Below are positions 25,707 through 34,779 of a stretch of DNA of 36,410 nt, piece after piece. This DNA comes from Nocardiopsis halotolerans DSM 44410 (GTDB lineage: Bacteria > Actinomycetota > Actinomycetes > Streptosporangiales > Streptosporangiaceae). A program made the position numbers and the translations under genes. The stretch spans positions 1-36,410 of the forward strand of contig NZ_ANAX01000160.1 in NCBI RefSeq assembly GCF_000341065.1, in the 5' to 3' direction. Positions within the stretch are counted from its first letter, which is position 1, and each line of letters starts with the position of its first letter. The notes under the pieces are model-generated. The model was given only the letters and a program-made list of their open reading frames with translations, was not told the DNA's origin and searched no databases.

Positions 25707-26927
25707 TCACCGGAGCCTCCGGGCGCGCTCGTCGAGTTCGTCGGCGAGCTTCACCAGCATGTCGTCGTTGCCCGCGTACGGGTCGGGGGGCTCAGGGTAG
25801 AGCAGACTCCGCAGGTGGGCGGGGTCGTCACCGGTCCGCTCCGCGACGGTCGCCACGACCGCTCCGGGCACGGCGTCCGCACTCAGCCCCAGTTTGGGCG
25901 TGACCCTGTCCAGGAACCCGGCGCGCAGTGCGGTCGCCGCCCGGTCCCGGGCCTTGCGCGACTGGTACAGCCCCGCACGGCCCTCGGTGGTCTCCGAGGC
26001 ACGCACCGCCACGGGCAGCGACTCGGGCACCAGGGCGCCCATCCGGCGCCCCCGCCACAGGGCCAGAAGCGCCAGCATGGCCACCAGCGGAACCAGCGAC
26101 CAGCGCAGGCCCAGCGGCAGCAGCTCCCAGAGCCCGGAGCTCCCCTCCTGCTGGGGCGGGTCCGGCCGCAGCCACACCACGTCCTCGGCGGCCAGGAGGT
26201 TCAGCGCCAGAGCCGCGTTGCCCCCGGAGTCGAGTTCGGCGTTGGTCAGCGGTCCGCCGGTGCCCAGCACGGTGGTGGTCGTCCCGTCGTCGTGCCGCAC
26301 CCGGACCAGGGCGTCGCCGCTGCCGCCGGGGTAGCAGCCCACGGCGTCGACGCCGGAGCCCGCCGTGTACAGTTCGCCGCCGACGTAGGCCTCGCCCGCG
26401 GCCTCGGCGGCGGACAGGTCGCATTCGGGGGAGTAGGCGACGTCCGGCTCGGGGAACCCCTCGGGTTCCTCCCGGCCGGTCATCTCGACGCCCGGTACGA
26501 ACGCCTCCAGCGACGGCGTGGACGGCCGCACCAGGACGGTGTCCACGTCGAGCGCCGCGAGGGACTCCAGCTCCTCGGGCAGCAGGCGGTGGTCCAGGAA
26601 GACCACCAGCACGGTGTCGTCCCCCGCCTCGGACACGGCCTCCTCGGCGGCGGGGGAGGAGCGCACCACGTGTACGTCGCGGTCCTCCTCCAGCACGTTC
26701 ACGAGGGCACGCGTGCCGTCCGGGGAGATGGAGCCAGGCTCCAGATGGCCGGTGGGGAACTGCTCCGTGCCGAGTGACAGCAGCACCACCACCGTGACGA
26801 ACGCGGTGATCAGGGCGGCCGGGACCCGGACCGAGCGCCACGCGCGAAGGGCGCGCGAACCCTCCTTCGGCGGCGTGCGGTGGGGCGCGGAGTCCCGGGG
26901 CGGCGCCGGGGGAGCGGCGGCGGTCAT
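25707..26927 (-). CDS. DUF4350-domain membrane protein
   Basis: This 406-aa protein has a Pro-rich N-terminus, a transmembrane segment (about 34-53), then SPDGTRALVNVLEEDRDVHVVRS and TVLVVFLDHRLLPEELESLAAL, the DUF4350 region, which resembles a GATase-like fold. A second hydrophobic segment is at about 275-293 (SLVPLVAMLALLALWRG), followed by a cytoplasmic helical C-terminus (RAGLYQSRKARDRAATALRAGFLDR). A Cys pair (CDLSAAEA and GCYPGG) in the external part could form a disulfide. The start is ATG 26925-26927, overlapping the DUF4129 stop by 4 nt and preceded by AGGAGG 7 nt upstream. It is a usual member of the MoxR/DUF58 operon. Confidence 0.9.
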   Translation of the reverse strand: MTAAAPPAPPRDSAPHRTPPKEGSRALRAWRSVRVPAALITAFVTVVVLLSLGTEQFPTGHLEPGSISPDGTRALVNVLEEDRDVHVVRSSPAAEEAVSEAGDDTVLVVFLDHRLLPEELESLAALDVDTVLVRPSTPSLEAFVPGVEMTGREEPEGFPEPDVAYSPECDLSAAEAAGEAYVGGELYTAGSGVDAVGCYPGGSGDALVRVRHDDGTTTTVLGTGGPLTNAELDSGGNAALALNLLAAEDVVWLRPDPPQQEGSSGLWELLPLGLRWSLVPLVAMLALLALWRGRRMGALVPESLPVAVRASETTEGRAGLYQSRKARDRAATALRAGFLDRVTPKLGLSADAVPGAVVATVAERTGDDPAHLRSLLYPEPPDPYAGNDDMLVKLADELDERARRLR

Positions 26928-27553
26928 CCCCCCACCTCCTCGGCGGGACGGGCGGCGCGCAGCCGGGTGTCCAGTTCGCGCAGGATCCGGGCGGAGTCGG
27001 CGGTCGCCTCGCGGTCGCCGTACACCACGTCGTTGAAGACCCGGGCGCCCTCACGCAGCCCCTCGGCCTCTCCAGGGAGCACGGTCGAGGCCTCCGCGGC
27101 CAGCTCTGTCGCGGTGCGCCCCGCGCGCGGCGTGATGATCGCCCGGTCCTCCAGGTCCACGCTGACGGCCCTCAGCCTCTCGGTGACGGCGGCGGCGAAC
27201 TCGCCCGCGGCCTCGTGCCGGTCGGCGGCGGCGCGGTGGTCGGTGGCGGACAGCGGCGTGCCCTCGTGCACGGGCGCACCGGCCGCGCGGCTCCGGGACG
27301 GTCGCAGCCAGACGATCAGCCAGACCACCAGGACCGCGACGATCACCAGCAGCGGTCCCAGGACGACCCAGCCGCTGAGGGCGTCCGGCGCGTTGGCCGT
27401 GAGTTCAGCGAGGAGTTCCTGGAGCCAGGTGAGGACGCGGTCGAGCAGGGAGGGCTCCTGGCTCCCGTAGAGGGGGTCGCTCAGTTCCTCGACGGCCCGT
27501 CTGCGCCCCTCGTCCTGGGTCACCTCGCCGACGGCCGCCAGGTGTGCGCTCAC
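26924..27553 (-). CDS. DUF4129-domain membrane protein
   Basis: This 209-aa protein has one central transmembrane segment (about 61-83, GWVVLGPLLVIVAVLVVWLIVWL) and the C-terminal DUF4129 domain (HRAAADRHEAAGEFAAAVTERLRAV, then IITPRAGRTATELAAEA and RVFNDVVYGDREATADSARIL). DUF4129 domains often cap transglutaminase proteins; here the domain stands alone, as usual for this operon. The start is GTG 27551-27553, overlapping the stop of the upstream gene by 4 nt (GTGA), and its own end overlaps DUF4350 by 4 nt, so the three genes are tightly coupled. Confidence 0.9.
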   Translation of the reverse strand: MSAHLAAVGEVTQDEGRRRAVEELSDPLYGSQEPSLLDRVLTWLQELLAELTANAPDALSGWVVLGPLLVIVAVLVVWLIVWLRPSRSRAAGAPVHEGTPLSATDHRAAADRHEAAGEFAAAVTERLRAVSVDLEDRAIITPRAGRTATELAAEASTVLPGEAEGLREGARVFNDVVYGDREATADSARILRELDTRLRAARPAEEVGG

Positions 27554-29016
27554 GTCCGCGGCTCCGGCAGGTAGATCTCCGGTCCCGCCTCGTGGCCCGC
27601 CTGGGCGGCCTCGTGCAGCCTCAGGTCGAGGCCCTCACGCCGCATCCTCAGGTCCACGTAGAGCAGCGTGGTCACGCCCACGGTGAAGGGGGCGGTGATC
27701 GCCGAGGCCAGGACAGTGCCTATGTAGATGATGGCCCCCGCCACGACGGCGGCCCAGACCGCTCCGGGGGCGAGGACGGTGGGGATGACCGAGAGGACGC
27801 TGAAGGGCGTGCTCAGCAGGCCGCTGACGAAGCTCATGAGGACGGTCGCCAGCAACGCGATGCCGAAGATCCGCCACCAACTGCCCTGGGTGAGGCGCCA
27901 GGAACGGGCCAGGGCCGCGCCCGGACCGAGGCGTTCGAGCACCACGATCGGCATGGCGAAGTAGATGCGGACGTAGATCCAGGCGCTCAGTACGAGGCCG
28001 CCGCCGAATCCCAGCACCACGGAGGCGATGGCGATGATCGTTCCGACGACCTGGTCGGCCGAGACGGCCACGAAGATGCCGACGAACAGGCCGACGAGCC
28101 CGATCACCATGATGACCAGGGTGAGGCCGAAGAAGATCAGCAGTTGCAGCAGAGCCAGGCCGATGACGGCCCCGATCCGTTCCCTGACGATGGCCCAGGC
28201 CTGCGACGGGCTGAGCTTGCGGCCCAGGGCGGCCATGCCGACCACGGCGGTGAGCAGGCCGGTGACGAGGATGATCCCGGCCTGGGAGAGGAGTCCGCCG
28301 CCGTAGAGGGCGATGAGCGACCAGGCGCTGAACGGCAGTGGGTCGCTGGCGTTGATGCTCGCCGGATCTGTCGCCACCTGGTCGAGGAACGTCCCGTAGT
28401 CGGACATGTATCCGCTGAAGCCGATCGAGCTGACGATGCTCGCGATCGCCATGACGATCAGTGAGAGCCCGACGGTGGTCTTCGGGTTGTGGCGGATGAG
28501 GCTGAACGCGCCGTTGAGGATGTCCCCGAGCGTCATCGGCCGGAGCGAGACGACACCGGGTTTGGGCGCGCGCGGCCCACCGGGCGGCATCGGAGCTCCG
28601 TAGCCCGGTTGTCCGCCGTACGGGGGCTGCTGGCCGTGTCCGGGAGGGGGACCCGGGGGAGTGCCGTACCCGGGCTGCCGCCACTGCGCCTGCTGGCCGT
28701 ACCCGGCGTCCGGCTGCTCCGGGGGCCGCGGCCCGTAGCCCGCTCCGGGCGGCTGCTGCCCGTGCTGCTGGGGATCCTGCCCTGGAGGCGCGAAACCCGG
28801 CTGCCCCTGCTCGGGCGGCGCGAACTCCGGCCGTCCTCCGGTCGGTGCGGCGGGGGCGGACGGGTCCTGTCCGGACCGGTCCCGCTCTGACGGATTCTGG
28901 CCGGGCGCGGCCCAGCCGCCGGACTCGGGCGGGGGACCGGCCTCGGGAGTCCCACCGTTGTCCGGCTCCCCCGGGGAATTCCCCGACGTGTCCCGGTGGT
29001 TGTCCTCCTGGGTCAT
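27550..29016 (-). CDS. Multi-pass membrane protein with Pro/Gly/Gln-rich N-terminus (glycerophosphodiester-phosphodiesterase membrane-domain type)
   Basis: This 488-aa protein has residues 1 to about 165 disordered and rich in P, G, Q and Y, with GYG and PPG repeats. From VVSLRPMTLGDILNGAFSLIRHNPKTTVGLSLIV onward about six hydrophobic segments follow. LGDILNGAFSLIRHNPK plus the later LARSWRLTQGSWWRIFGIALLA are typical of the membrane domain found in this actinobacterial gene. There is no phosphodiesterase catalytic domain, so the name should not imply activity. ATG 29014-29016 has GGAGGG 8 nt upstream; a longer frame to 29064 is rejected. It is the first gene of the minus-strand operon and divergent from mtrA. 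Confidence 0.85.
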   Translation of the reverse strand: MTQEDNHRDTSGNSPGEPDNGGTPEAGPPPESGGWAAPGQNPSERDRSGQDPSAPAAPTGGRPEFAPPEQGQPGFAPPGQDPQQHGQQPPGAGYGPRPPEQPDAGYGQQAQWRQPGYGTPPGPPPGHGQQPPYGGQPGYGAPMPPGGPRAPKPGVVSLRPMTLGDILNGAFSLIRHNPKTTVGLSLIVMAIASIVSSIGFSGYMSDYGTFLDQVATDPASINASDPLPFSAWSLIALYGGGLLSQAGIILVTGLLTAVVGMAALGRKLSPSQAWAIVRERIGAVIGLALLQLLIFFGLTLVIMVIGLVGLFVGIFVAVSADQVVGTIIAIASVVLGFGGGLVLSAWIYVRIYFAMPIVVLERLGPGAALARSWRLTQGSWWRIFGIALLATVLMSFVSGLLSTPFSVLSVIPTVLAPGAVWAAVVAGAIIYIGTVLASAITAPFTVGVTTLLYVDLRMRREGLDLRLHEAAQAGHEAGPEIYLPEPRT

Positions 29017-29431
29017 CTGCCACGCCCTCCATGGGGTTCGGTTACGCTGCGCGAGCGGGCTCACGCGATTCCCGTCGCCTGGTAAACCAACCTACCCGCC
29101 GGTTCCACCGCTGCCCGCGCCGTTCGAGGGTATGCAGGGGCAACCGACCCACTTCATTCCTTTTGTATGCTTTCTGTTACCAACGGGCCAAGTCGTGAAG
29201 GTTCGCGGGCCAGCTCAGCAGGGCCGACGCGCTGGTAGCCGAAAAGGCCCAGAGGCCGAAAAACACCGACCACACTCCCCGCCCCGCCCGAAGCTGGCAA
29301 GGTGGGGAGGACAAGCAGTTTTCCGCGTCTTGGCGCACCGAACGTTTATGCCGCCTGAGTGTTTCCAGAGAGAGGAGTAGGCGCCGCCGTACCCGCCCGC
29401 GCGGGTCCGACGCCCGGCGCCGGACACACCG
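29017..29431. promoter_or_regulatory. Divergent regulatory region between the MoxR-cluster operon and mtrA
   Basis: These 415 bp hold no gene. GTTACG (29041-29046) and GTTACC (29176-29181) are GTTAC/GTAAC-type elements like those reported for MtrA in actinobacteria. The second is within CTGTTACCAACG (29174-29185), a 12-mer repeated exactly at 34780-34791 upstream of hpf. A candidate mtrA promoter is CCGACC (29144-29149), 16 bp, TATGCT (29166-29171), which would place the start on the GTTACC element and give a leader of about 250 nt. A strong AGAGAGGAG (29369-29377) has no start codon at usable distance, and no good ribosome binding site precedes the mtrA ATG. A less GC-rich stretch (29150-29180) supports promoter location there. 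Confidence 0.45.
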
Positions 29432-30109
29432 ATGAAGGGACGTGTACTGGTCGTCGACGACGACCTCGCCCTCGCCGAGATGCTCGGCATCGTGCTTCGG
29501 GGTGAGGGGTTCGAGCCCTCGTTCGTGCATGACGGGGACAAGGCACTGGAGGCCTTCCGAGAGACCAAGCCCGACCTGGTCCTCCTCGACCTGATGCTGC
29601 CCGGAGCCGACGGAATCGACGTGTGCCGTCAGATCCGCGCCGAGTCCGGCGTGCCCATCGTGATGCTCACGGCCAAGAGCGACACCATCGACGTCGTCCT
29701 GGGACTGGAGTCCGGCGCCGACGACTACATCGTCAAGCCCTTCAAGCCCAAGGAGCTCGTGGCCCGCGTCCGCGTGCGGCTGCGCCGCACCGAGGAGCCC
29801 GCGCCCGAGGTCCTCCAGATCGGGGACATCACCATCGACGTCGCCGGGCACGCCGTGCGCCGCGACGGCGAGCAGATCAGCCTCACCCCGCTGGAGTTCG
29901 ACCTGCTGGTCGCCCTGGCCCGCAAGCCGCGCCAGGTCTTCACCCGCGAGGTCCTGCTGGAGCAGGTCTGGGGTTACCGGCACGCCGCCGACACCCGCCT
30001 GGTCAACGTCCACGTGCAGCGCCTGCGCGCCAAGATCGAGAAGGACCCGGAACACCCCGAGGTCGTCGTGACCGTCCGCGGCGTCGGCTACAAGGCCGGT
30101 ACCGCCTGA
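29432..30109 (+). CDS. mtrA: MtrA: OmpR-family response regulator
   Basis: This 225-aa regulator of cell-wall and cell-cycle genes has a receiver domain (3-115) with acidic pair D10/D11, phosphoacceptor D53 (LVLLDLMLP), T80 and K102 (IVKPFKPKELVARVRVRLRR). A winged-helix domain follows (about 128-225), with LTPLEFDLLVALARKPRQVFTREVLL and TRLVNVHVQRLRAKIEKDPEHP, and the closing VRGVGYKAG. Sequence and context (mtrB 16 nt downstream, then lpqB) give the name. The start ATG 29432 matches the family N-terminus. Autoregulation is plausible from the GTTACC element upstream. Confidence 0.97.
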   Translation: MKGRVLVVDDDLALAEMLGIVLRGEGFEPSFVHDGDKALEAFRETKPDLVLLDLMLPGADGIDVCRQIRAESGVPIVMLTAKSDTIDVVLGLESGADDYIVKPFKPKELVARVRVRLRRTEEPAPEVLQIGDITIDVAGHAVRRDGEQISLTPLEFDLLVALARKPRQVFTREVLLEQVWGYRHAADTRLVNVHVQRLRAKIEKDPEHPEVVVTVRGVGYKAGTA

Positions 30110-30125
30110 TTCCGTCGAGTCGCAC

Positions 30126-31943
30126 ATGACCGCAGCCACACCCGAGGAGGACCGGAAGGCCGCCTCCGAAACGGAGGGGCCGTCCTCCGGGCTTCCCGGA
30201 AACGCGAGGCGCTGGCGCGACGGCGGCACGGGGTTCACCCGTGCCTACCTGCTCGCCCAGCGCGCCGCCCGTGCCCTGGTGCGCGGCGTCCACACCAACT
30301 GGCGCCGCTCCCTGCACCTGCGCGTCATCTCCACCACCCTGGTGCTGTCACTGGTGGTGATGCTGGGCCTGGGATACGTGCTCATCTCCCAGGTCCGCAG
30401 CGGCCTGCTCGACGCCAAGATCACCACGGCCGTCACCGACCACCGCGCCGGGCTCAACTACGCGGTCGTCGAACTCCAGGAGAACCAGGCGGGCGACCGC
30501 AACCGCCTCCTGTCCAACCTCGCCAGCGAACTCACCAGCCGCAGCGGCGACACCGGTCTGTACAGCGTGGTCATCCTGCCCTCGGTGGGCGGTGAGGTCG
30601 GCTGGGCCACCGGTGGGGGCAAGGTCCCCAAGCGGCTCAGCGACCAGGTCAGCCAGGCCGAGGTGGAGGACCAGCAGTACCACACGTACACGCGCATCAC
30701 GACAGAGCAGGGCGAGCAGCCCGCACTGGTGGTCGGCGCCCAGCTCACGCACGCCTACGAGCTGTACTACGTCTTCCCCCTCCAGCACGAGCAGGAGATC
30801 CTGGACCTGGTCCAGAGCACGGTCATCCTGGTGGGCGTGCTGCTGGTCATCCTCCTCGGGCTGATCGCGTTCGTCGTCACCCGGCAGGTGGTCAGCCCGG
30901 TCAGGTCGGCGGCCCAGTCCGCCGAGCGGCTGTCCTCGGGCGACCTCAGCGAGCGCATGACCGTCCAGGGGGAGGACGACCTCGCCCGGCTGGCCCTGTC
31001 CTTCAACGACATGGCGGGCAACCTCCAGGAGAAGATCCAGGAACTGGAGGAGCTGTCCAAGCTCCAGCGGCAGTTCGTCTCCGACGTCTCCCACGAGCTG
31101 CGCACGCCGCTCACCACCATCAAGATGGCCGGTGACGTGCTCTTCGACGACCGCGAGGAGTTCGACCCCACCACACGCCGCTCGGTGGAGCTGTTGCAGA
31201 GCCAGGTGGACCGGTTCGAGGAGCTGCTCGGGGACCTGCTGGAGATCAGCCGCCACGACGCCGGGGCGGCCACCCTGGGCACCGAGTCGCTGGACATCCG
31301 CGACGCGGTGATGAAGGCCGTCGGCGACGCCGAGCAGATCGCCGAGCGGCGCGGCATCAAGGTCGTGCTGCGCCTGCCCACCGAGCCCTGCACCGCCGAG
31401 TACGACTCCCGCCGGATCAACCGCATCCTGCGCAACCTGGTGGTCAACGCCATCGAGCACAGCGAGGGCCGCGACGTGGTGGTCACCGCCGCGTGCGACC
31501 GCGACGCGGTCGCCGTGGCCGTGCGCGACTACGGTGTGGGCCTCAAGGAGGGCGAGGAGCACCTGTGCTTCGACCGCTTCTGGCGCGCCGACCCGGCCCG
31601 GGTGCGCACCACCGGCGGTACCGGCCTCGGGCTGTCCATCGCCAAGGAGGACGCCACCCTGCACGGAGGTTGGCTCCAGGCGTGGGGCCAGCCCGGCCAG
31701 GGTTCCCAGTTCCGACTGTCCCTCCCGCGCCGCTCCGGCAGTGAGCTGCGCGGCTCCCCCCTGCCACTGGTGCCGACGGAGTTCGCGCTGGGACGCACCT
31801 ACAACGCCTTCTCCGACAAGGGCGAGGGCGGCAACGGGGCCGCGCGCGCGGAGAGGGTCTCCGCCAGGGGCGGTGCCACGGAGTCCGCCGAGGAGGACAC
31901 CGCGACCGGAGAACAGCGCGAGGGTGAGGAGAAGCTGGCATGA
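30126..31943 (+). CDS. mtrB: MtrB: sensor histidine kinase
   Basis: This 605-aa membrane kinase pairs with MtrA. It has a basic N-terminal cytoplasmic region, TM1 (about 68-90, VISTTLVLSLVVMLGLGYVLI), an extracytoplasmic sensor (about 92-235), and TM2 (about 236-258, LVGVLLVILLGLIAFVV). HAMP follows (about 259-310), then HisKA with phosphoacceptor His323 in SDVSHELRTPLTTIK. The HATPase has an N box (RILRNLVVNAIEHSEGRDV), DYGVGL, FDRFWRADPARVRTTGGTGLGLSIAKED and HGGWLQAWG, the MtrB-specific ending. The C-terminal 60 residues are a variable acidic tail. It overlaps lpqB by 4 nt (ATGA). Confidence 0.97.
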   Translation: MTAATPEEDRKAASETEGPSSGLPGNARRWRDGGTGFTRAYLLAQRAARALVRGVHTNWRRSLHLRVISTTLVLSLVVMLGLGYVLISQVRSGLLDAKITTAVTDHRAGLNYAVVELQENQAGDRNRLLSNLASELTSRSGDTGLYSVVILPSVGGEVGWATGGGKVPKRLSDQVSQAEVEDQQYHTYTRITTEQGEQPALVVGAQLTHAYELYYVFPLQHEQEILDLVQSTVILVGVLLVILLGLIAFVVTRQVVSPVRSAAQSAERLSSGDLSERMTVQGEDDLARLALSFNDMAGNLQEKIQELEELSKLQRQFVSDVSHELRTPLTTIKMAGDVLFDDREEFDPTTRRSVELLQSQVDRFEELLGDLLEISRHDAGAATLGTESLDIRDAVMKAVGDAEQIAERRGIKVVLRLPTEPCTAEYDSRRINRILRNLVVNAIEHSEGRDVVVTAACDRDAVAVAVRDYGVGLKEGEEHLCFDRFWRADPARVRTTGGTGLGLSIAKEDATLHGGWLQAWGQPGQGSQFRLSLPRRSGSELRGSPLPLVPTEFALGRTYNAFSDKGEGGNGAARAERVSARGGATESAEEDTATGEQREGEEKLA

Positions 31944-33814
31944 GCGCACCGCACCGTTTCGGCCGTGGCACGCGCGCCCTCCTGGCCGCGGCCCTGGTGT
32001 GCGTGTCCCTGGCGGCCTGCGCGTCCGTCCCCACGACGGGGCCGATCGTGGCCAGCGACGGCAACGGCTCCGAGGAGGACCCCTACGACGGCTACGTGCG
32101 CCTGCTGCCCGCGGGTCCCCAGGAGGGCGTGGGCCCGGAGGGGCTGGTGAGCGGCTTCCTCCAGGACGTGGGCAGCTTCGAGCAGGACTACGAGGCCGCC
32201 CGCAGCTACATGCTGCCCCAGACGGACGAGGCGTGGTCCCCCGACGGCACGGTCAGGATCTTCCCGAGCCACGACACGGTCGCCCTGGAGACCGAGATCA
32301 GCGACGACGGGCTCACGGCCACCGTCCGGATGCGCAGTTCGCTGGTGGCCACGATCGACGAGGACGGCAGGTACGTCCCCGGCGACTCCGGTCGGTTGCT
32401 CAACGAGACCTTCGTCCTGGCCAGGGAGGGCGGCGACCCCGAGGGCGAGTGGCGCATCCAGAGCCTTCCCGACGAGCTCGTCCTCAGCCAGCTCGACGTG
32501 GAGCGCACCCACCGGCCGTTCAACCTGTACTACTTCAACCCGGCGGAGAGCTCCCTGGTCCCGGACCCGGTCTACCTGCCGGTGAGCAACGAGGACCTGT
32601 CCAAACGCCTGCTGAACAGGCTCATCGAGGGTCCCAGCGACTGGCTGGACCCCGCGGTCCACTCCTCCTTCTCCGAGGAGGCGGACCCCGAGGTGGAGGT
32701 GGACGAGGACCGGGTGACCGTCAGCGTGACCGGTACCGGGGAGGCCGACGAGTTCGGCATGGGCGCGCAGATCGCCTGGACCCTGCGCCAGCTGCCGGAG
32801 ATCCAGGAGTTCACCCTCCAGGTGAACGACACGGAGGTGGACTTCCCCGGGGCCGAGGGCGAGAGCGCCGACCGGCCGCGGCCGGGCAGCACCTACTGGT
32901 CCGACGTGAGCCCCGGCGCCTCCCCGGCCGACGTCAACGTCTACTACTCGCACGAGGGCCAGCTGTGGTCGGCCTCGGACTGGGACAACGAGACCTTCGG
33001 CGCGGGCGAGCCGGTCCCCGGCCCCCTGGGCGCGGGCGAGGTGCCGCTGGAACGGTTCGCGGTGTCCCTGGACGAGCGGACCATCGCCGGGATCACCACG
33101 GGCGGCGCGGAGGTCGTCACGAGCCAGGCCACGTCGGGCGCCGCGGTCCAACAGGTCCTGACGGACGGGGTCTTCACCGACCTGTCCTGGGACGTCGACG
33201 GCGACCTGTGGGTGGTCGAGGAGCTCCGCGAGGAGGACGACGCCGAGGACGAGGAGTCCGAGGAGGACGCCGACGGCGAGAGTCCGAACCTCAACGGTCC
33301 GCCCCCGTCCTCGGGGCCCACCGCCCTGTGGCTGCTGCGTGACGGACACGAGGTGGTCCGGGTGGACGTGTCCGGGCTGCGTGGCAGCCCGCTGGCGCAG
33401 TTCCAGATCTCCCGGGACGGCACCCGCGCCGCGGTGGTGACCGAGGTGGACGGGCGGCGTTCGCTCCAGGTGGGCCGTGTGGTGGAGAACGGTGAGGGGC
33501 AGGTCTCCGTGGAGTCGTTCGTCCCCCTGGCCAGCGAGCTGGAGGACGTCACCGACGTCTCCTGGCGCTCGGGCGACCAGCTGGTCGTGCTCGGCAGCCG
33601 CGAGGGGGGAACGAGCCAGGCACTCCTGGTGTCGTTGGTCGGCGGCACGCCGCCCGCCAGCGCGGGGACCCCGGTCGCGAGCATGGTGAGCGTCTCGGGC
33701 GCCCCCGGACAGCCACTGGTCGCCGGTTCCGACGACGGCAACATCTGGGTCTCCAGCGACCCGCTCAACTGGCAGAACGTGGTGGAGGGCGGCTCGCCCG
33801 CGTTCCCGGGCTAG
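31940..33814 (+). CDS. lpqB: LpqB: lipoprotein modulating MtrAB
   Basis: This 624-aa lipoprotein has signal peptide 1-26 with lipobox LAAC (Cys27), then SVPTTGPI, universal in LpqB. GerMN-like beta domains come before and around LSQLDVERTHRPFNLYYFNPAESSLVPDPVYLP. A C-terminal beta-propeller-like region follows (LAQFQISRDGTRAAVVTEVDGRRSLQVGRV, DVSWRSGDQLVVLGS). By family knowledge LpqB binds the MtrB sensor domain outside the membrane. Residues about 430-450 form a run of Glu/Asp (EELREEDDAEDEESEEDADG) before a Pro/Ser linker, a species-specific acidic insertion between propeller strands. ATG 31940 overlaps mtrB by 4 nt. Confidence 0.96.
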   Translation: MSAPHRFGRGTRALLAAALVCVSLAACASVPTTGPIVASDGNGSEEDPYDGYVRLLPAGPQEGVGPEGLVSGFLQDVGSFEQDYEAARSYMLPQTDEAWSPDGTVRIFPSHDTVALETEISDDGLTATVRMRSSLVATIDEDGRYVPGDSGRLLNETFVLAREGGDPEGEWRIQSLPDELVLSQLDVERTHRPFNLYYFNPAESSLVPDPVYLPVSNEDLSKRLLNRLIEGPSDWLDPAVHSSFSEEADPEVEVDEDRVTVSVTGTGEADEFGMGAQIAWTLRQLPEIQEFTLQVNDTEVDFPGAEGESADRPRPGSTYWSDVSPGASPADVNVYYSHEGQLWSASDWDNETFGAGEPVPGPLGAGEVPLERFAVSLDERTIAGITTGGAEVVTSQATSGAAVQQVLTDGVFTDLSWDVDGDLWVVEELREEDDAEDEESEEDADGESPNLNGPPPSSGPTALWLLRDGHEVVRVDVSGLRGSPLAQFQISRDGTRAAVVTEVDGRRSLQVGRVVENGEGQVSVESFVPLASELEDVTDVSWRSGDQLVVLGSREGGTSQALLVSLVGGTPPASAGTPVASMVSVSGAPGQPLVAGSDDGNIWVSSDPLNWQNVVEGGSPAFPG

Positions 33815-33826
33815 CTCCCCCGCCGG

Positions 33827-33872
33827 GGCCCGGCCACCGACCGCGTTCGGGGCCACGCGCGATGGCCGGGCC
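33827..33872 (+). terminator. 10-bp inverted repeat after lpqB
   Basis: GGCCCGGCCA (33827-33836) and TGGCCGGGCC (33863-33872) are perfectly complementary across a 26-nt loop, starting 12 nt after the lpqB stop. There is no T run. It may be a U-less terminator of mtrAB-lpqB. Just beyond it, TTGACG (33880-33885) could be a -35 for comFC, but no good -10 follows. Confidence 0.5.
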
Positions 33873-33955
33873 ACGGGCGTTGACGGGGTCCCGGGGTCGT
33901 CCACAGGTCCGGGAAGGGGCTGGCGGCGGCTGGCCCGGGCACTGATGCTGGACGT

Positions 33956-34744
33956 ATGGATGATCGGACACACCTCGCGGACGTGTTGCGAGGGGTACTC
34001 GGCGCGCTGCTCGACCTGCTCCTCCCGCAGCCCTGCGCGGGGTGTGAGGGCCCCTCGGGGCCGCTGTGTACGGACTGCCTCACCGCGCTGTGGTGTCGTC
34101 CCCACCGGTGCGCGCCGCGTCCTGGCTGTCCGCCCGTCTGGGCGGCCGGTCCCTACGCCGGGCGCCACCGCGGGATCCTGCTCGCCTACAAGGAGGGCGG
34201 TGCGGACGCCCTGGCGGCGCCCCTGGGCGGTCGGCTGGCCGCCGCCTACACCGCGTCGGGCCTGGCCTCCCCGGACACCCTGCTCGTCCCCGTGCCCGGA
34301 CGCGGACCGCCGCGTGATCCCCGGGCGCCGGTCACCCGGCTGGCACGCGCCTGTCTGGCGGAGGCGGGCGGCGCGAACGCCGGAAGGGTGGCGCCGCTGC
34401 TGCGCTACCGGGGGCGCCCCCGGCGCCAGGCCGGTCTGGGACGCGCCGCACGCCTGGCCAACCGGACGGGTGTCCTCGTCGCCGACCGCGCGCCCGCGGG
34501 GGTTCCCGGCACGGCGCGCGGAGCGGCGGTCGTGGTGGACGACGTCCTCACCACGGGAGCCACGGTGGCCGAGGCGACCCGGGCGCTGAGGGCCGGTGGG
34601 TTCGGGGTGGCGGGCGCGATCGTCCTCCTGGAGAGCCTTTCCGGAGGCGCCGCCACCCGGACGGCCGGTACCGGGGCGGCGGGTGCCGGACCACCGCGCA
34701 TCAGGGTGCCGAGCCGGGCAAGAAGGTTTTACGAACCCTCCTGA
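33956..34744 (+). CDS. comFC: ComFC/GntX-like phosphoribosyltransferase-fold protein
   Basis: This 262-aa protein has an N-terminal double CxxC zinc-binding motif (QPCAGCEGPSGPLCTDCL, about 25-42). AAGPYAGRHRGILLAYKEGG follows, then the PRPP-binding loop AAVVVDDVLTTGATVAEA (about 191-208), and a C-terminus in RRFYEPS. ComFC-family proteins assist DNA uptake in competent bacteria; in actinomycetes the function is untested, and the gene is conserved between lpqB and hpf. Members usually carry R.QaGL before the PRPP loop; here RPRRQAGLGRAARLAN is present. The start is ATG 33956 with only a weak ribosome binding site. It is followed by a 746-bp noncoding region. Confidence 0.9.
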   Translation: MDDRTHLADVLRGVLGALLDLLLPQPCAGCEGPSGPLCTDCLTALWCRPHRCAPRPGCPPVWAAGPYAGRHRGILLAYKEGGADALAAPLGGRLAAAYTASGLASPDTLLVPVPGRGPPRDPRAPVTRLARACLAEAGGANAGRVAPLLRYRGRPRRQAGLGRAARLANRTGVLVADRAPAGVPGTARGAAVVVDDVLTTGATVAEATRALRAGGFGVAGAIVLLESLSGGAATRTAGTGAAGAGPPRIRVPSRARRFYEPS

Positions 34745-34779
34745 ACAGGCGAAAAGTCCACGTGCGCAAGGATTTGCGA

